Assembly (NCBI GenBank): GCA_017470505.1
Contig: JAFUYO010000013.1
Location: 228,450 to 292,449, forward strand
DNA length: 64,000 nucleotides
Origin: Butyrivibrio sp.
GTDB taxonomy: Bacteria > Bacillota > Clostridia > Lachnospirales > Lachnospiraceae
Direction of reading: 5' to 3'
The notes under the pieces were generated by a model. It did not search any database and was not told the origin of the DNA. It saw only the letters and a list, made by a program, of their open reading frames with translations. Below, piece by piece: positions 43,321 to 52,383 of this stretch (position 1 is its first letter; each line of letters begins with the position of its first letter). Position numbers and translations under genes: made by a program.

Positions 43321-44412
43321 TTACTTCTGTGACACGCGCTCTGCCTCAGCAGCAGTGCGGCCGATCGCAACAGCCCTTGAAACGGTTGCTCCGACGAAGA
43401 TCATGGCAAATCCGGACTCGATGAAGTAGAATGCGATGAGGAATACAAGGTCATACGCCAGCATAACAGGATATGCCACCGACAGGATGCAGGATAGGAG
43501 CTCCAGCACTCCGAGTACTATTCCCAGTACCATGAAGAGGACGCTCCCGCCCTTTCTCCTTGCGTCAACCGCAGCGATGATGGTGAATACGCCGTGGACA
43601 AAGAAGTAAATGGCTGTCAGATACAGAAGCATATAGCTGTTCATGTCTGCAATCCCGGGAACCGAGAATCCGATGATGCCAAGGACGAGACTTAAGATTG
43701 AAATGAGGAATTTTTTGTCGAAGGCCTTCTCGGCAAAGCCCCTGACTACGCCTATGATTCCGTTCATGAAGAACAGAATGATGATGGCGTATCCGAGACT
43801 TAGGAAGGTTGAAACAGGTGTCGCCATCATTGAGAAGCCGCCGACTATCGTAAGGATACCGAGAACCGTGAATATGAGCGTTAAGTTGTTGCCGCCCTTG
43901 CAGAGAACGGATCCGATGATGATCGTGTTGAAGCCCTGCTCAATGTAATAGAAGCCGATAAGCATTCCGATGTTCATGGCGAGAACTGCCGGGTGAGCTA
44001 TGGAATAAACTCCAAGGCCAATCTCGATGATACCGAGGATAATCCCGATTATCATGAACAGTGTGCCGTTCACCTGCCCCCTGGAAGCTATGGCAGAAAT
44101 GATGGAGAGCGCGCCGTGGATAAAGAGCCATGCCGCCGCCATGTATAAAAGCGCATAGTTGTTGAGCGCCGGTGCCCCGGGTGTCACAATTCCTGCGATG
44201 CCCAGGATCAGTGACAGGATCGCGAATATGAAATCCTTGTCATAGCGTTTTTCGTGGACTGCGCGCAGGATGCCGATCAGCCCCGCGATGAAAAAGAGTG
44301 CGATGATGAAATATCCCGCGCCGACAAATGTCACAAGCGGCGTGCCTGCAAGGGAGATTCCACCGATGATCATCAGTGTTCCAATGATCACAATTAAAGT
44401 ATAGAGTGACAT
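43321..44412 (-). CDS. Tandem-duplicated DUF308 (HdeD-like) membrane protein
   Basis: A 363-residue protein made of two homologous halves of about 180 residues, each with six helices. Equivalent segments recur, for example TLMIIGGISLAGTPLVTF and TIVGGFSMMATPVSTF, or ISAIASRGQVNGTLFMIIG and IAAVDARRKGGSVLFMVLG. Single-unit relatives include HdeD, linked to acid resistance in E. coli; no mechanism is known. The stop codon touches an inverted-repeat element. It appears to be monocistronic. Confidence 0.85.
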   Translation of the reverse strand: MSLYTLIVIIGTLMIIGGISLAGTPLVTFVGAGYFIIALFFIAGLIGILRAVHEKRYDKDFIFAILSLILGIAGIVTPGAPALNNYALLYMAAAWLFIHGALSIISAIASRGQVNGTLFMIIGIILGIIEIGLGVYSIAHPAVLAMNIGMLIGFYYIEQGFNTIIIGSVLCKGGNNLTLIFTVLGILTIVGGFSMMATPVSTFLSLGYAIIILFFMNGIIGVVRGFAEKAFDKKFLISILSLVLGIIGFSVPGIADMNSYMLLYLTAIYFFVHGVFTIIAAVDARRKGGSVLFMVLGIVLGVLELLSCILSVAYPVMLAYDLVFLIAFYFIESGFAMIFVGATVSRAVAIGRTAAEAERVSQK

Positions 44413-44482
44413 ATAAGTACCTCCTGACCAAAAAATATTTTTAATATGATTATATTATATATGATAAACCGTCATTTGACTC

Positions 44483-44534
44483 TAAAAAAATGCAACTGTT
44501 CAAAGCTTTGTAAAAACAGCCGTGAACAGTTACA
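44483..44534 (-). terminator. Terminator of the pseudokinase-AAA operon
   Basis: TGTAACTGTTCA and TGAACAGTTGCA arms (44523-44534 and 44491-44502) are followed on the minus strand by a U run, ten bases past the AAA stop codon. Confidence 0.8.
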
Positions 44535-44543
44535 TTTATGGTC

Positions 44544-46715
44544 TTAGATCCTGTAGCCCGAGTATTTACCAAATTCACCTGCATACTTAAATGACCCTGC
44601 GTTTTCAGGGCGCAGCTGAATGGAGCGCACGATATCGTCGTTCCCGAGCGGCTTATCCGCAGCTGCTGCCATGTACATCGCGCTGTACAAAACAGCCTTT
44701 ATCTCGCTCCCCGACATATCGAAGTTCTCGGCAAAATACTCAAAGTCGATGTCCTTTGAAAGCTTGACATCCTTTGGAAGGATTGATTTCCAGAGAACGA
44801 GGCGCGTATCTTCATCGGGCTTCTGCAATTTGATGATATAGGTAAGACGCCTTACAAACGCCGCGTCAAAGTTAGAGTAGAGGTTCGTCGCAAGGACCGT
44901 CATGCCGTTGTACCCCTCAACCTTCTGAAGAAGGTAGGCGGTCTCAGCGTTTGCGTACTTGTCGTTAGAGTCCTTGACCTCCGTCCTCCTGGCAAAGAGG
45001 GCATCAGCCTCGTCGAAGAACAGGATTACGTTGGACCTCTTCGCCTGCTCAAAGATCTCATTTATATTCTTCTGCGTCTCGCCTATGTACTTGGAGATTA
45101 TCTGCGAGAGGTCGACGCGGTACAAAGGGAGCGATAACTCTTTTGAAATAACCTGTGCCGCCATCGTCTTGCCCGTCCCGGGAGGTCCTGCAAGGAGTAC
45201 AGAAACGCCGTTTCCGTAGGCTCCGCTCCTTCTGATTCCGTACTTTTTCTCCACGCGGTTTTTTATCCTGAAACGGCTGCAGGCCGCAAGGAGGATCTTT
45301 TTCTGGGTCTCGTCGATCTCGAGGTTGTCAATTGAATAAACAGGCGGAATGTAGACTGCGAGCTGTTCAAACCCCGCATCGCCCATGCTCCGCAGCTGCT
45401 CCTTGAGGTCTATTGAGTCTATCTTCTTACCTCCCTTCCACCTGGCTTTTACCGAGGTCTCCGAGACCGCGTACCTTATCTTGGAAAAAGAGATCTCATA
45501 GCAGTCGGCAAGATCTGAGACGTTTATGTCTCCGGCGAGCTTCATACCCTCTTTCGACAGGAAATAGTTCCATATCTCCTCTCTCTCATCGACGTCGGAC
45601 GGCGGGAGCTTCAAGTAAGATATGTCGGAAGGCAATGTCATCAGCTCCTTGGGAAAAGAATCCTCTCCGCAGAGGTAGATAGTCCTCTGTGGCAGAAACC
45701 TCTCCACTACCCGTAAGAGATGCGGGCAGTACCATGAGGAGGTTTCAGTGAGCTTTAAAAGAAGTGCCTCGCCGGTGAGGCGTACCCTCAGAAAAACAGG
45801 CCCGAGTGCGCGTGCGATAAAGCTCTCACCGTGAACTGTCCTTGCACTCTTAACATCGAAGAGCACGTGGTCTGCATCCACGACAAGCACTCCGCGATCG
45901 CTCTTTTCTGTCAGAAACTGAGACACATCCTCAGGGTCATCAGCGCCCACATACACAAAGCCCTCTGATTCAATCTTCCAGCCCGCAATATCCTTGAAGA
46001 GATTAAGGCCGGTCTTTTCGCTGCGGCAGGCTCCTGCATAGGAGAGCGAGCCGCCCTCAGCTTCAGAAAGGCTCAGGAATGAGAGCACATCATCCCTTAA
46101 GATAAGCGGAATCTCAAGAAGAGACTTCTTTGCATCCGCCGCATCCAGAGGGCGAAGGAAAAAGATGCTCATCTTTCCCATCCTGTCGGTCAGCCTGTTA
46201 AGCAGTGAGAGGTCCGCGTCAGCGTCAAAAATCTGGTAGATGCTGTACAAAACTCCCGTCGTCGGGACTTTGAGTGCAGCGTTATTTGCAATGTACGCGT
46301 AGAGATTTTTGAGGTTGATATCAAGAGATAACGAGAGCGGCAAGAGGAGCGCCATCTCCTCAAAAAACGAGAGGTCAAACTCTTCACGCAGCATCTTAAG
46401 TGGAAGCGCCACCTTCTTTGTGGCATTTTCCCTGCTCTTTATGTGCCTGAGGGAAAGCTCAAGCTCTCCAATAGCCTCTTCGTCTGCGACCCCGCCGCCT
46501 CTTTCAAGGGGACTTGTGTTGTAATACCTCTGTGCCTGCTCATCCGTCATCATGATGCCCGGCGTGTACACGGTTCCGTCTTCATCAAGCCTGTCCTCAA
46601 CTGTCACATCGAGGAGTAGACAGGTCAGGGATGAGATATCTGAGAGGTACTCTTTTAAACCGGAGTACGGCTTTTTTATTTTGCTTTTGTCAAAATAATC
46701 ATCACAAGTAAACAT
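44544..46715 (-). CDS. AAA+ ATPase with large N-terminal domain
   Basis: A 723-residue protein. The last 260 residues are a classic AAA module: Walker A AGPPGTGKT (lysine near 516), pore-loop region SKYIGETQKN, Walker B ILFFDEADALF, sensor 1 LATN and arginine finger FVRRL. The first 440 residues show no recognised domain, although such long N-terminal regions, often with a degenerate AAA fold, occur in ATPases of contractile injection loci. ATG 46715 is preferred to GTG 46724, but neither has a clear ribosome site; coupling to the gene ending at 46731 is likely. No sheath or tube genes are present here. Confidence 0.85.
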   Translation of the reverse strand: MFTCDDYFDKSKIKKPYSGLKEYLSDISSLTCLLLDVTVEDRLDEDGTVYTPGIMMTDEQAQRYYNTSPLERGGGVADEEAIGELELSLRHIKSRENATKKVALPLKMLREEFDLSFFEEMALLLPLSLSLDINLKNLYAYIANNAALKVPTTGVLYSIYQIFDADADLSLLNRLTDRMGKMSIFFLRPLDAADAKKSLLEIPLILRDDVLSFLSLSEAEGGSLSYAGACRSEKTGLNLFKDIAGWKIESEGFVYVGADDPEDVSQFLTEKSDRGVLVVDADHVLFDVKSARTVHGESFIARALGPVFLRVRLTGEALLLKLTETSSWYCPHLLRVVERFLPQRTIYLCGEDSFPKELMTLPSDISYLKLPPSDVDEREEIWNYFLSKEGMKLAGDINVSDLADCYEISFSKIRYAVSETSVKARWKGGKKIDSIDLKEQLRSMGDAGFEQLAVYIPPVYSIDNLEIDETQKKILLAACSRFRIKNRVEKKYGIRRSGAYGNGVSVLLAGPPGTGKTMAAQVISKELSLPLYRVDLSQIISKYIGETQKNINEIFEQAKRSNVILFFDEADALFARRTEVKDSNDKYANAETAYLLQKVEGYNGMTVLATNLYSNFDAAFVRRLTYIIKLQKPDEDTRLVLWKSILPKDVKLSKDIDFEYFAENFDMSGSEIKAVLYSAMYMAAAADKPLGNDDIVRSIQLRPENAGSFKYAGEFGKYSGYRI

Positions 46716-46730
46716 AGCTGTCACATAAAT

Positions 46731-48293
46731 TTAAAGCAGATCAATCGGAATGTAGTTTTGTCTTAGTCTCTTACTGTCTTTCATATTTTTCATTTCATTC
46801 TTGGCACTGTACCAGTCATATTCTGTCAGACAGAGCTTGATCTTTCCATTTGAGATAAGGCGTGTGAGCTGATTTCCCAGCTGCTCCTTCTTCGCTGCAA
46901 TAATCTTGATCTCATCATCGTTTCGTATATCCATCTGGTCGAACATGATATCCTCTAAAGGCCATGAAACCAGATGGGAATGCAGATCAATCGGGATAAA
47001 TGGGAATGCTGCTGCCAGCTCCTCGTCCGTAGGAGTATAATTTTGAATATTCTTTGCTACTTCCTCAGGGCTTCCGCCAAAGGTTATTGTATTATTGATT
47101 GCCACAACGTCAGTGATATTGTATTCCTTCTCACTTACCTCAGTGAATTTGGGAACAATGTCGCTCATATCACGTTCAGGGCGTCCGCATACAATGTCAA
47201 ACAGTTTAAGACCACACAGCTGGCTGATTGCCCTTGGATCCAGTGTAAGTGTTATCCCTTCTTTATTGGCATGATCCATCAGCTCTCTGAAATTCATCCC
47301 TTCAACTACCTGTGTGGAAGTTCCCCTTGCAAGCTCACCATTTGTCTGAACAAGCACTGTACTTGATTTCTGGACCACATCACCCATTCCAAACATCTCT
47401 GCCAGTCTGCTCGCCGATACGCTTGTGTTTGCCTTGCCTTCATCTGTCAGTGTTTCGTTTTCAGGCGTTATGTATGATTTGTTTCCCTGCTCATCTGTCT
47501 TTATGGGCACAGCACGCTTGCGGCCTTCTATAGTTACAACTCCCCCGCTAAGATCAGAGATCTTCTCGGCGCGAACATTGTAGATGATATGATGCCAGGA
47601 TTCTTCTTCACCAAACTGATTATACAGTACCTGCGAGGGCACCTCGAAAGCAACCATCTCTCTGCGGCTCTGTTTCAGGATCTGTTTTGTGAGGTTAAGG
47701 CGGTTTTTACCCGAATCGGTTTTTCCTTTGCCTTTACTCTCGATGTAAGAAACATAAGTCTGACAGCTGTCAATGAGCCTTTGGTATCCATCCAGTATCT
47801 TTCTGTGAGCAATCTTGAAATCCTCAAAAGAATCCGGCAACTTCTGATCGGTCGGCATAAGAGCCTGAAGGCTCCTTATGGCATTCTTGACGTTTCTCAT
47901 CCTCGTGCTGTCCCTGAAGGTAATACCCCAGCGCTTATCCTTGGACTCAAGCAGCTTGTTTTTGGCTATTTCGACTTCAGAATGCGCAAATCCAAGTGAC
48001 ACGTTCAGCTCATCGCTCTCTTCCACTTCATCACTTTCCTGGTCAGAAGAAGAAACCTTTTTTTTCGTCCACTTTTTTATGTCTGACCTGGTAAATTCAA
48101 ATCCTGTGTTGAGTTCATCATTTTCAGATGAATTATCAATTATGGAATCTTCTTCCTCACCTGCTTCGTTGATAGCTTCATTGCCCTCAACAAAATATTC
48201 GTCCCCGTTACCTTCTATATCAAACACACCATCAGCATTGTCAGTATCTACGGTACCGTTACCTGAATTTAATAAATCTTCATCTCTTGGCAT
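46731..48293 (-). CDS. Unrecognised protein with degenerate kinase-like (HipA/PI3-4K-like) segment
   Basis: A 520-residue protein. Residues 1-95 are acidic, Asn/Glu-rich and probably disordered. The central part (about 110-215) is helical. From about 285 the pattern SASRLAEMFGMGDVVQKS, then LKLFDIVCGRPERDMSDI, then INNTITFG parallels kinase-like proteins with ICGQxDRHxGNY and GIDNDxxFG, but the catalytic Asp, the following Asn and the metal Asp are all replaced. It would thus be a pseudokinase. The AAA+ ATPase gene follows within 15 bases. A GGAGG site precedes the ATG. No signal peptide or helix is seen. The kinase relation is inference. Confidence 0.6.
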   Translation of the reverse strand: MPRDEDLLNSGNGTVDTDNADGVFDIEGNGDEYFVEGNEAINEAGEEEDSIIDNSSENDELNTGFEFTRSDIKKWTKKKVSSSDQESDEVEESDELNVSLGFAHSEVEIAKNKLLESKDKRWGITFRDSTRMRNVKNAIRSLQALMPTDQKLPDSFEDFKIAHRKILDGYQRLIDSCQTYVSYIESKGKGKTDSGKNRLNLTKQILKQSRREMVAFEVPSQVLYNQFGEEESWHHIIYNVRAEKISDLSGGVVTIEGRKRAVPIKTDEQGNKSYITPENETLTDEGKANTSVSASRLAEMFGMGDVVQKSSTVLVQTNGELARGTSTQVVEGMNFRELMDHANKEGITLTLDPRAISQLCGLKLFDIVCGRPERDMSDIVPKFTEVSEKEYNITDVVAINNTITFGGSPEEVAKNIQNYTPTDEELAAAFPFIPIDLHSHLVSWPLEDIMFDQMDIRNDDEIKIIAAKKEQLGNQLTRLISNGKIKLCLTEYDWYSAKNEMKNMKDSKRLRQNYIPIDLL

Positions 48294-48329
48294 AACAACC
48301 TCCTTATTCAGAACTGTTTTTGTAAGCGC

Positions 48330-48352
48330 ATAATCACACTAATATGATTATA
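48330..48352 (-). promoter_or_regulatory. Promoter -10 overlapped by a palindrome, upstream of the pseudokinase-AAA operon
   Basis: Minus-strand TATAAT at 48347-48352 runs into ATAATCA-N8-TGATTAT (48330-48351), a likely operator. The -35 is weak, which suggests regulated transcription. Confidence 0.45.
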
Positions 48353-48433
48353 CTACCCTCTTCACCTTATTTATTCGAAAAAAAGTGATAAAATGTCAGA
48401 AAAAAGTAAATAATTTATAAACTTATAATGATT

Positions 48434-48463
48434 TTGCATTTAGCAGCAGAATATAAGTATAAT
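48434..48463 (+). promoter_or_regulatory. Promoter of the SpoIIE-type phosphatase
   Basis: TTGCAT at 48434-48439, 18-base spacer, TATAAT at 48458-48463, 50 bases before the GTG start. Divergent from the operon to the left. Confidence 0.6.
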
Positions 48464-48512
48464 ATTATGGTAAAAAATAAACCCAAGCGGGAAGATACAA
48501 GGAGATCATATC

Positions 48513-50273
48513 GTGGAGAACAGCACAAATAAAAAAGCCGGAAAACCGAGGAACAAGATCCTGATCGAGATTGGAATCGTTATCATCATCCTCTTTACAG
48601 TAGTTACTATCGCAATAGGAAACATGGTGAGAATGGCTTCATTTTCCACTGCACTTTCCTGTAACATCGATCTGTTTAACGCCTCCCTCGAAACTATCGG
48701 AGAAATAGTCGGAGATTATCAGTCAATAACCTGGCTCATGGACTACTGGAACAATAACGCCGAGGTTCTGTCCAAAGAAGGCATCAGCAAAAAGACCCCT
48801 GAGCCGATAGATGATATAGTTGCAACCTTCTCCAAGGATTATGCTACAGAACTGACCGATGATGAAGTCACTGCGCTTTCTCCTGAGGATCAGAAGCGCT
48901 TTGCCAAGTGGTGCTTCCATGACATTAACGAGCTGTTCCACATGATGGTTTCGGAAGATGATGACACCAACATCATCATCACAATTACTTCTAAGGGAAA
49001 TACCGACCCTGTTCTTCTCTTCTCCAATGTTCCCGATGACGATTACTCTTTGTTCGGTGCATCAGAGAGCGTATCACATATACAGGAAATAAAGAAAAAC
49101 ACGGAGGTGGTCTCCAAGGCAGAGGTATGGAAGTGGGCTTTTTCCACCCCTTCTAAAGTGATGTACTTCGCGACCGGAATTCCTTTTGAAGCATATAAGG
49201 GATCCGCAAAGGTTGAACTGCTTGGAGGGTTTTCGGCAGAATCAGTGTACGACCAGATAAAGTACATGGATCACATAAGACGCGACGTTGTCATCCTGCT
49301 GATCATCGTCCTCATCCTCATTCTCCTGGTTTTGTACTTCATCGTTTCAAGGCCGCTTGAGGAGGTCAAGAGCTGCGTAATAGAGTACTCCGGCAACAAA
49401 AATACCGACCAGCTGACGCACAAGCTCTCCGACATCAGATCCTACAATGAGATCGGGGCATTCGCAAATGAGTTCTCATCCCTTGCCATAGAGATGGACA
49501 GATACACCAAGGAGGTCGCAGAACTCGCCGGAGAAAAAGAGAGGGTTGAGACAGAGCTCAATGTTGCAACGAACATCCAGATGCAGATGCTCCCCCACGT
49601 CTTCCCCGAGAGTGATAAATTCTCAATCTTCGCATCCTCAGATCCCGCCAAAGAGGTCGGCGGCGATTTCTACGACGCATATATGCTCGATGACGACCAC
49701 CTCGTCATGACCATCGCCGACGTATCCGGAAAGGGCGTTCCCGCTGCCCTCTTCATGGCGGTTTCGAAGACCATGTTAAAGATAAGGACCGTTGCAGGCG
49801 GAACACCTGCCCGTATACTCCACGACGTCAACAACTGGCTCTGTGAAGGAAATGACAGCTGCATGTTCGTGACCGTCTGGCACGGCATATACACAATCTC
49901 AACGGGAGAGCTCATCTGCGCCAACGCAGGTCACGAGAACCCGGGTATCCGCTCAGGAAATGAGCCCTTTAAGCTCATCAGAAAGGAGCACGGCCTTCCT
50001 CTCGGCGTAATGGAAGGGGCCGAGTTCGAGGACGAGACCTTCAAGTTCTCTACAGGAGATTCGTTCTTCATCTACACGGACGGCGTCCCCGAGGCACACG
50101 CAGCAGACGATTCAATGTACGGCGAGGACAGGCTCGAAACCGTCCTTGGAACTGTCACCAAAGAGGACCAGCCTCAGGATATCATGACCAGGGTACGCAC
50201 CTCAGTCGATGACTTCGTCAAGGACGCCCCTCAGTACGACGACATCACAATGCTCTGCCTCACCATAAAGTGA
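48513..50273 (+). CDS. Membrane sensor PP2C phosphatase (RsbU/SpoIIE type)
   Basis: A 586-residue protein: helix (about 15-36), extracytoplasmic sensor of about 215 residues, helix (about 255-277), HAMP-like segment, a short coiled coil (AELAGEKERVETELNVA) and a SpoIIE phosphatase domain. Metal-binding motifs are intact: GGDFYD (D385), DVSGKGVPAALF (D403), NAGHENPG, TDGVPEA and the final DDITMLCL. Such enzymes dephosphorylate anti-anti-sigma factors, releasing a sigma factor in response to an outside signal. No anti-sigma or STAS gene is nearby. GTG start with AAGGAG eight bases upstream. Confidence 0.93.
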   Translation: MENSTNKKAGKPRNKILIEIGIVIIILFTVVTIAIGNMVRMASFSTALSCNIDLFNASLETIGEIVGDYQSITWLMDYWNNNAEVLSKEGISKKTPEPIDDIVATFSKDYATELTDDEVTALSPEDQKRFAKWCFHDINELFHMMVSEDDDTNIIITITSKGNTDPVLLFSNVPDDDYSLFGASESVSHIQEIKKNTEVVSKAEVWKWAFSTPSKVMYFATGIPFEAYKGSAKVELLGGFSAESVYDQIKYMDHIRRDVVILLIIVLILILLVLYFIVSRPLEEVKSCVIEYSGNKNTDQLTHKLSDIRSYNEIGAFANEFSSLAIEMDRYTKEVAELAGEKERVETELNVATNIQMQMLPHVFPESDKFSIFASSDPAKEVGGDFYDAYMLDDDHLVMTIADVSGKGVPAALFMAVSKTMLKIRTVAGGTPARILHDVNNWLCEGNDSCMFVTVWHGIYTISTGELICANAGHENPGIRSGNEPFKLIRKEHGLPLGVMEGAEFEDETFKFSTGDSFFIYTDGVPEAHAADDSMYGEDRLETVLGTVTKEDQPQDIMTRVRTSVDDFVKDAPQYDDITMLCLTIK

Positions 50274-50302
50274 CATTTTGTCATATTTGTGTGTTCTATT
50301 AA

Positions 50303-50483
50303 AAATTTGACCCTTTTACTATTCTTTGAAGTGATTTTTCATGGTCATATTTCACTATTTGACTTTTCATAAAAATTTTGCCCCTTGAAATGGCATTTCA
50401 GGGGGCAAATTTTTTTTAAAATCAAGAATAGTGAAAAACATGGCAAAATATATCTGAAAAACACCTTCAAAAGGGTCAAATTT
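50303..50483. repeat. 181-bp inverted-repeat element containing a terminator
   Basis: AAATTTGACCCTTTT (50303-50317) is exactly complementary to 50469-50483, and the arms continue with imperfect pairing. In the centre, TTTTGCCCC...GGGGCAAAA (about 50374-50418) with a T8 run is a terminator for the phosphatase gene. No ORF. Confidence 0.75.
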
Positions 50484-50503
50484 CAAACGTACCCTGCCTA
50501 TTG

Positions 50504-51352
50504 TCAGCGCTCCTTTCTCTTCCCGTAAAAGATGTCTTCCCCAATGCTGTCAGGGAGCAGTTTGTCGGTGAGTGCGCGGGTTACCTTGTTGTGCCTCCTG
50601 ACCATGACCTTCGTATCAGGCGGGTAGAGCTCTATTGCCTTTTTTAGCGAAAACTCGAGCATGTACAGGAGGTTCTTGTTCGCCTCCGCGCCGTACGCGC
50701 AGTAGAGCGAAGGCATCAGTATCCCTGAGGGAGTGCGCCTTATGAGAAAGAGACCCGGAACCAGGTCTCCTGAAATAACACAGGACGATACAGCCGGATC
50801 AAACCAGGTCATAGGAAGGTACGGGATATCCTCCAACAGTCCCGAATGCCCCTTAAAGAGGATCTGCTTGACCGCATCCCTGTACTGCAAAATGGACAGG
50901 GCCTCGATACTTCCTATGTGACCCGGGATTTTTTTGGCCTGGGCAATCTTCAGCTTTGAGAGCTCATCGAGGGTGACCGAGATCATCTCGCTCTCTTTTT
51001 TGTTCCTGGAAAAGCCGACTCCTGTGAGCGCCTCTGCCTCCGCTTCATCAGAGAGCTCATATTCTGATCCTGCGATTTCTTCCTCCTCCACGGTTTTGTC
51101 CCTGTAGTGCCCCAGAAGACCATCGAAGGCATCGCTCCCACCGGATTTCAAAAAGCATATCCTGCTGTAGCGCTCCTCGTCCTCTCTGTCGGCATTTAAG
51201 AGCTCGCATATAAGCGCTCCCGCAGCACTCCCGTCGTCATCCGTAACGCCTATGCCGCGGTAGTATATTCTTTTCAGGTCATCGGAGAGATCCTCCCCGA
51301 TCAGGTCCTGGAATAAGTCCATATTGTCTTCGGAAATTTCAATTGTTTTCAT
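50504..51352 (-). CDS. Unrecognised soluble protein, possibly degenerate GNAT-like
   Basis: A 282-residue acidic cytoplasmic protein with no motif I can name firmly. The C-terminal 80 residues (GLFLIRRTPSGILMPSLY followed by a helix and VMVRRHNKVTRALTDKLL) have the strand-helix-strand look of a GNAT acetyltransferase, but the acetyl-CoA loop is not evident. Its ATG overlaps the stop of the upstream degenerate-GGDEF gene as ATGA, so the two products are made together and may interact. It ends close to an inverted-repeat element. Confidence 0.6.
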   Translation of the reverse strand: MKTIEISEDNMDLFQDLIGEDLSDDLKRIYYRGIGVTDDDGSAAGALICELLNADREDEERYSRICFLKSGGSDAFDGLLGHYRDKTVEEEEIAGSEYELSDEAEAEALTGVGFSRNKKESEMISVTLDELSKLKIAQAKKIPGHIGSIEALSILQYRDAVKQILFKGHSGLLEDIPYLPMTWFDPAVSSCVISGDLVPGLFLIRRTPSGILMPSLYCAYGAEANKNLLYMLEFSLKKAIELYPPDTKVMVRRHNKVTRALTDKLLPDSIGEDIFYGKRKER

Positions 51353-52383
51353 TGCAGTACCCTCTCCATAAATTCTTCTGATGTCTCGCCCTTCTTGATC
51401 AGGATACTACTTCCCTCTGCGCCAAGAGCATCATGTATGTCCACGAGAACCATTGCAAGAGGTCCTCTCTCCTTGACCCTGGTCAGGACAACCACCCTGT
51501 TGTCAGAGCTCCTTATCGGCTCACATTCCTCGGGAAGCGCCTGCTTTAAACCTTTGCAGAAGTTCTTTATATCGGTTCCCTCTTTAATGTCGAAGATGAG
51601 TGCGCTCCTTGGAGTAAACTCGTTTTTGCTGACAAGGTCTTTCAGGTAATCGATGTACTTCCGGTTAAAGAGGCCGCTCTTCTTGTCGATATATTCTCTC
51701 TCGGCAGCTATCGAGATATACAGGAGGATCACACCAATGGCACATCCTATGGCCCTGGTGGAGAGAAACATGAAGTCCTCAATGATCCAGCCGGCAAATA
51801 CCGGGATGAAAAATGCCCACACATTGAAAAACCTGAGTTTCCCGTTCTGGGATCTGTACTCAAAGAGGAGCCGGAGTGAAATTCCAAAGTAGTAGAGCCT
51901 TACAAGGCAGAACAGGAACAGTGTCACCAGGACGATGATCGTCGCCTTGTCGGTAAAGAGAAGCAGCAGGATTGCGGCTATCATCAAGACGCCGGCAACC
52001 AAAAGCGGCATGATATCCTTCCAGAATTTGCGCTCCATATAGCCTTTGTCGTGATAGAGACGGAACGCCAGAAAGCCGATCCACATATAGAGAAATACAG
52101 TGGTCATGTAGATATTTGCAATCTTCGTCACGGCGTCAATAATAAGCCACACTGCATCCGCAAAGGGGAGCGAGAGGATGTTCAAAGATTCGATATTCAT
52201 GATCTTGATGTCAGCCTCGATCAGGACCGCATCGATGAAGCACATCAAAAGCGTAGTCAATATGAGCGTCCTGAAGTTGGTGTTGACGTACCCGTCCTTG
52301 TCCGGATATTTTTTCTGCACTAATAATAGAGCCAGCATCAGCACCGCTGCTGCCGCATCAAGTAAAATAGATAGTACTGGCAT
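51349..52383 (-). CDS. Multipass membrane protein with degenerate GGDEF-like domain
   Basis: A 344-residue protein. Seven or eight helices (about 1-230) are followed by a short cytoplasmic domain that opens like a GGDEF domain (DKKSGLFNRKYIDYLKDL) but is only about 115 residues and has RSSDNRV where GGDEF should be. It cannot be a cyclase; a receptor or scaffolding role is possible. AGGAGG lies six bases before the ATG at 52383; the frame extends 21 codons further but without a site. Coupled by ATGA to the downstream 282-residue protein. Confidence 0.75.
   Translation of the reverse strand: MPVLSILLDAAAAVLMLALLLVQKKYPDKDGYVNTNFRTLILTTLLMCFIDAVLIEADIKIMNIESLNILSLPFADAVWLIIDAVTKIANIYMTTVFLYMWIGFLAFRLYHDKGYMERKFWKDIMPLLVAGVLMIAAILLLLFTDKATIIVLVTLFLFCLVRLYYFGISLRLLFEYRSQNGKLRFFNVWAFFIPVFAGWIIEDFMFLSTRAIGCAIGVILLYISIAAEREYIDKKSGLFNRKYIDYLKDLVSKNEFTPRSALIFDIKEGTDIKNFCKGLKQALPEECEPIRSSDNRVVVLTRVKERGPLAMVLVDIHDALGAEGSSILIKKGETSEEFMERVLQ

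Noticed and set aside
44544-46715. Part of a complete contractile injection system
   Set aside because: No sheath, tube, baseplate or spike genes are present in the window; only the ATPase style is suggestive.
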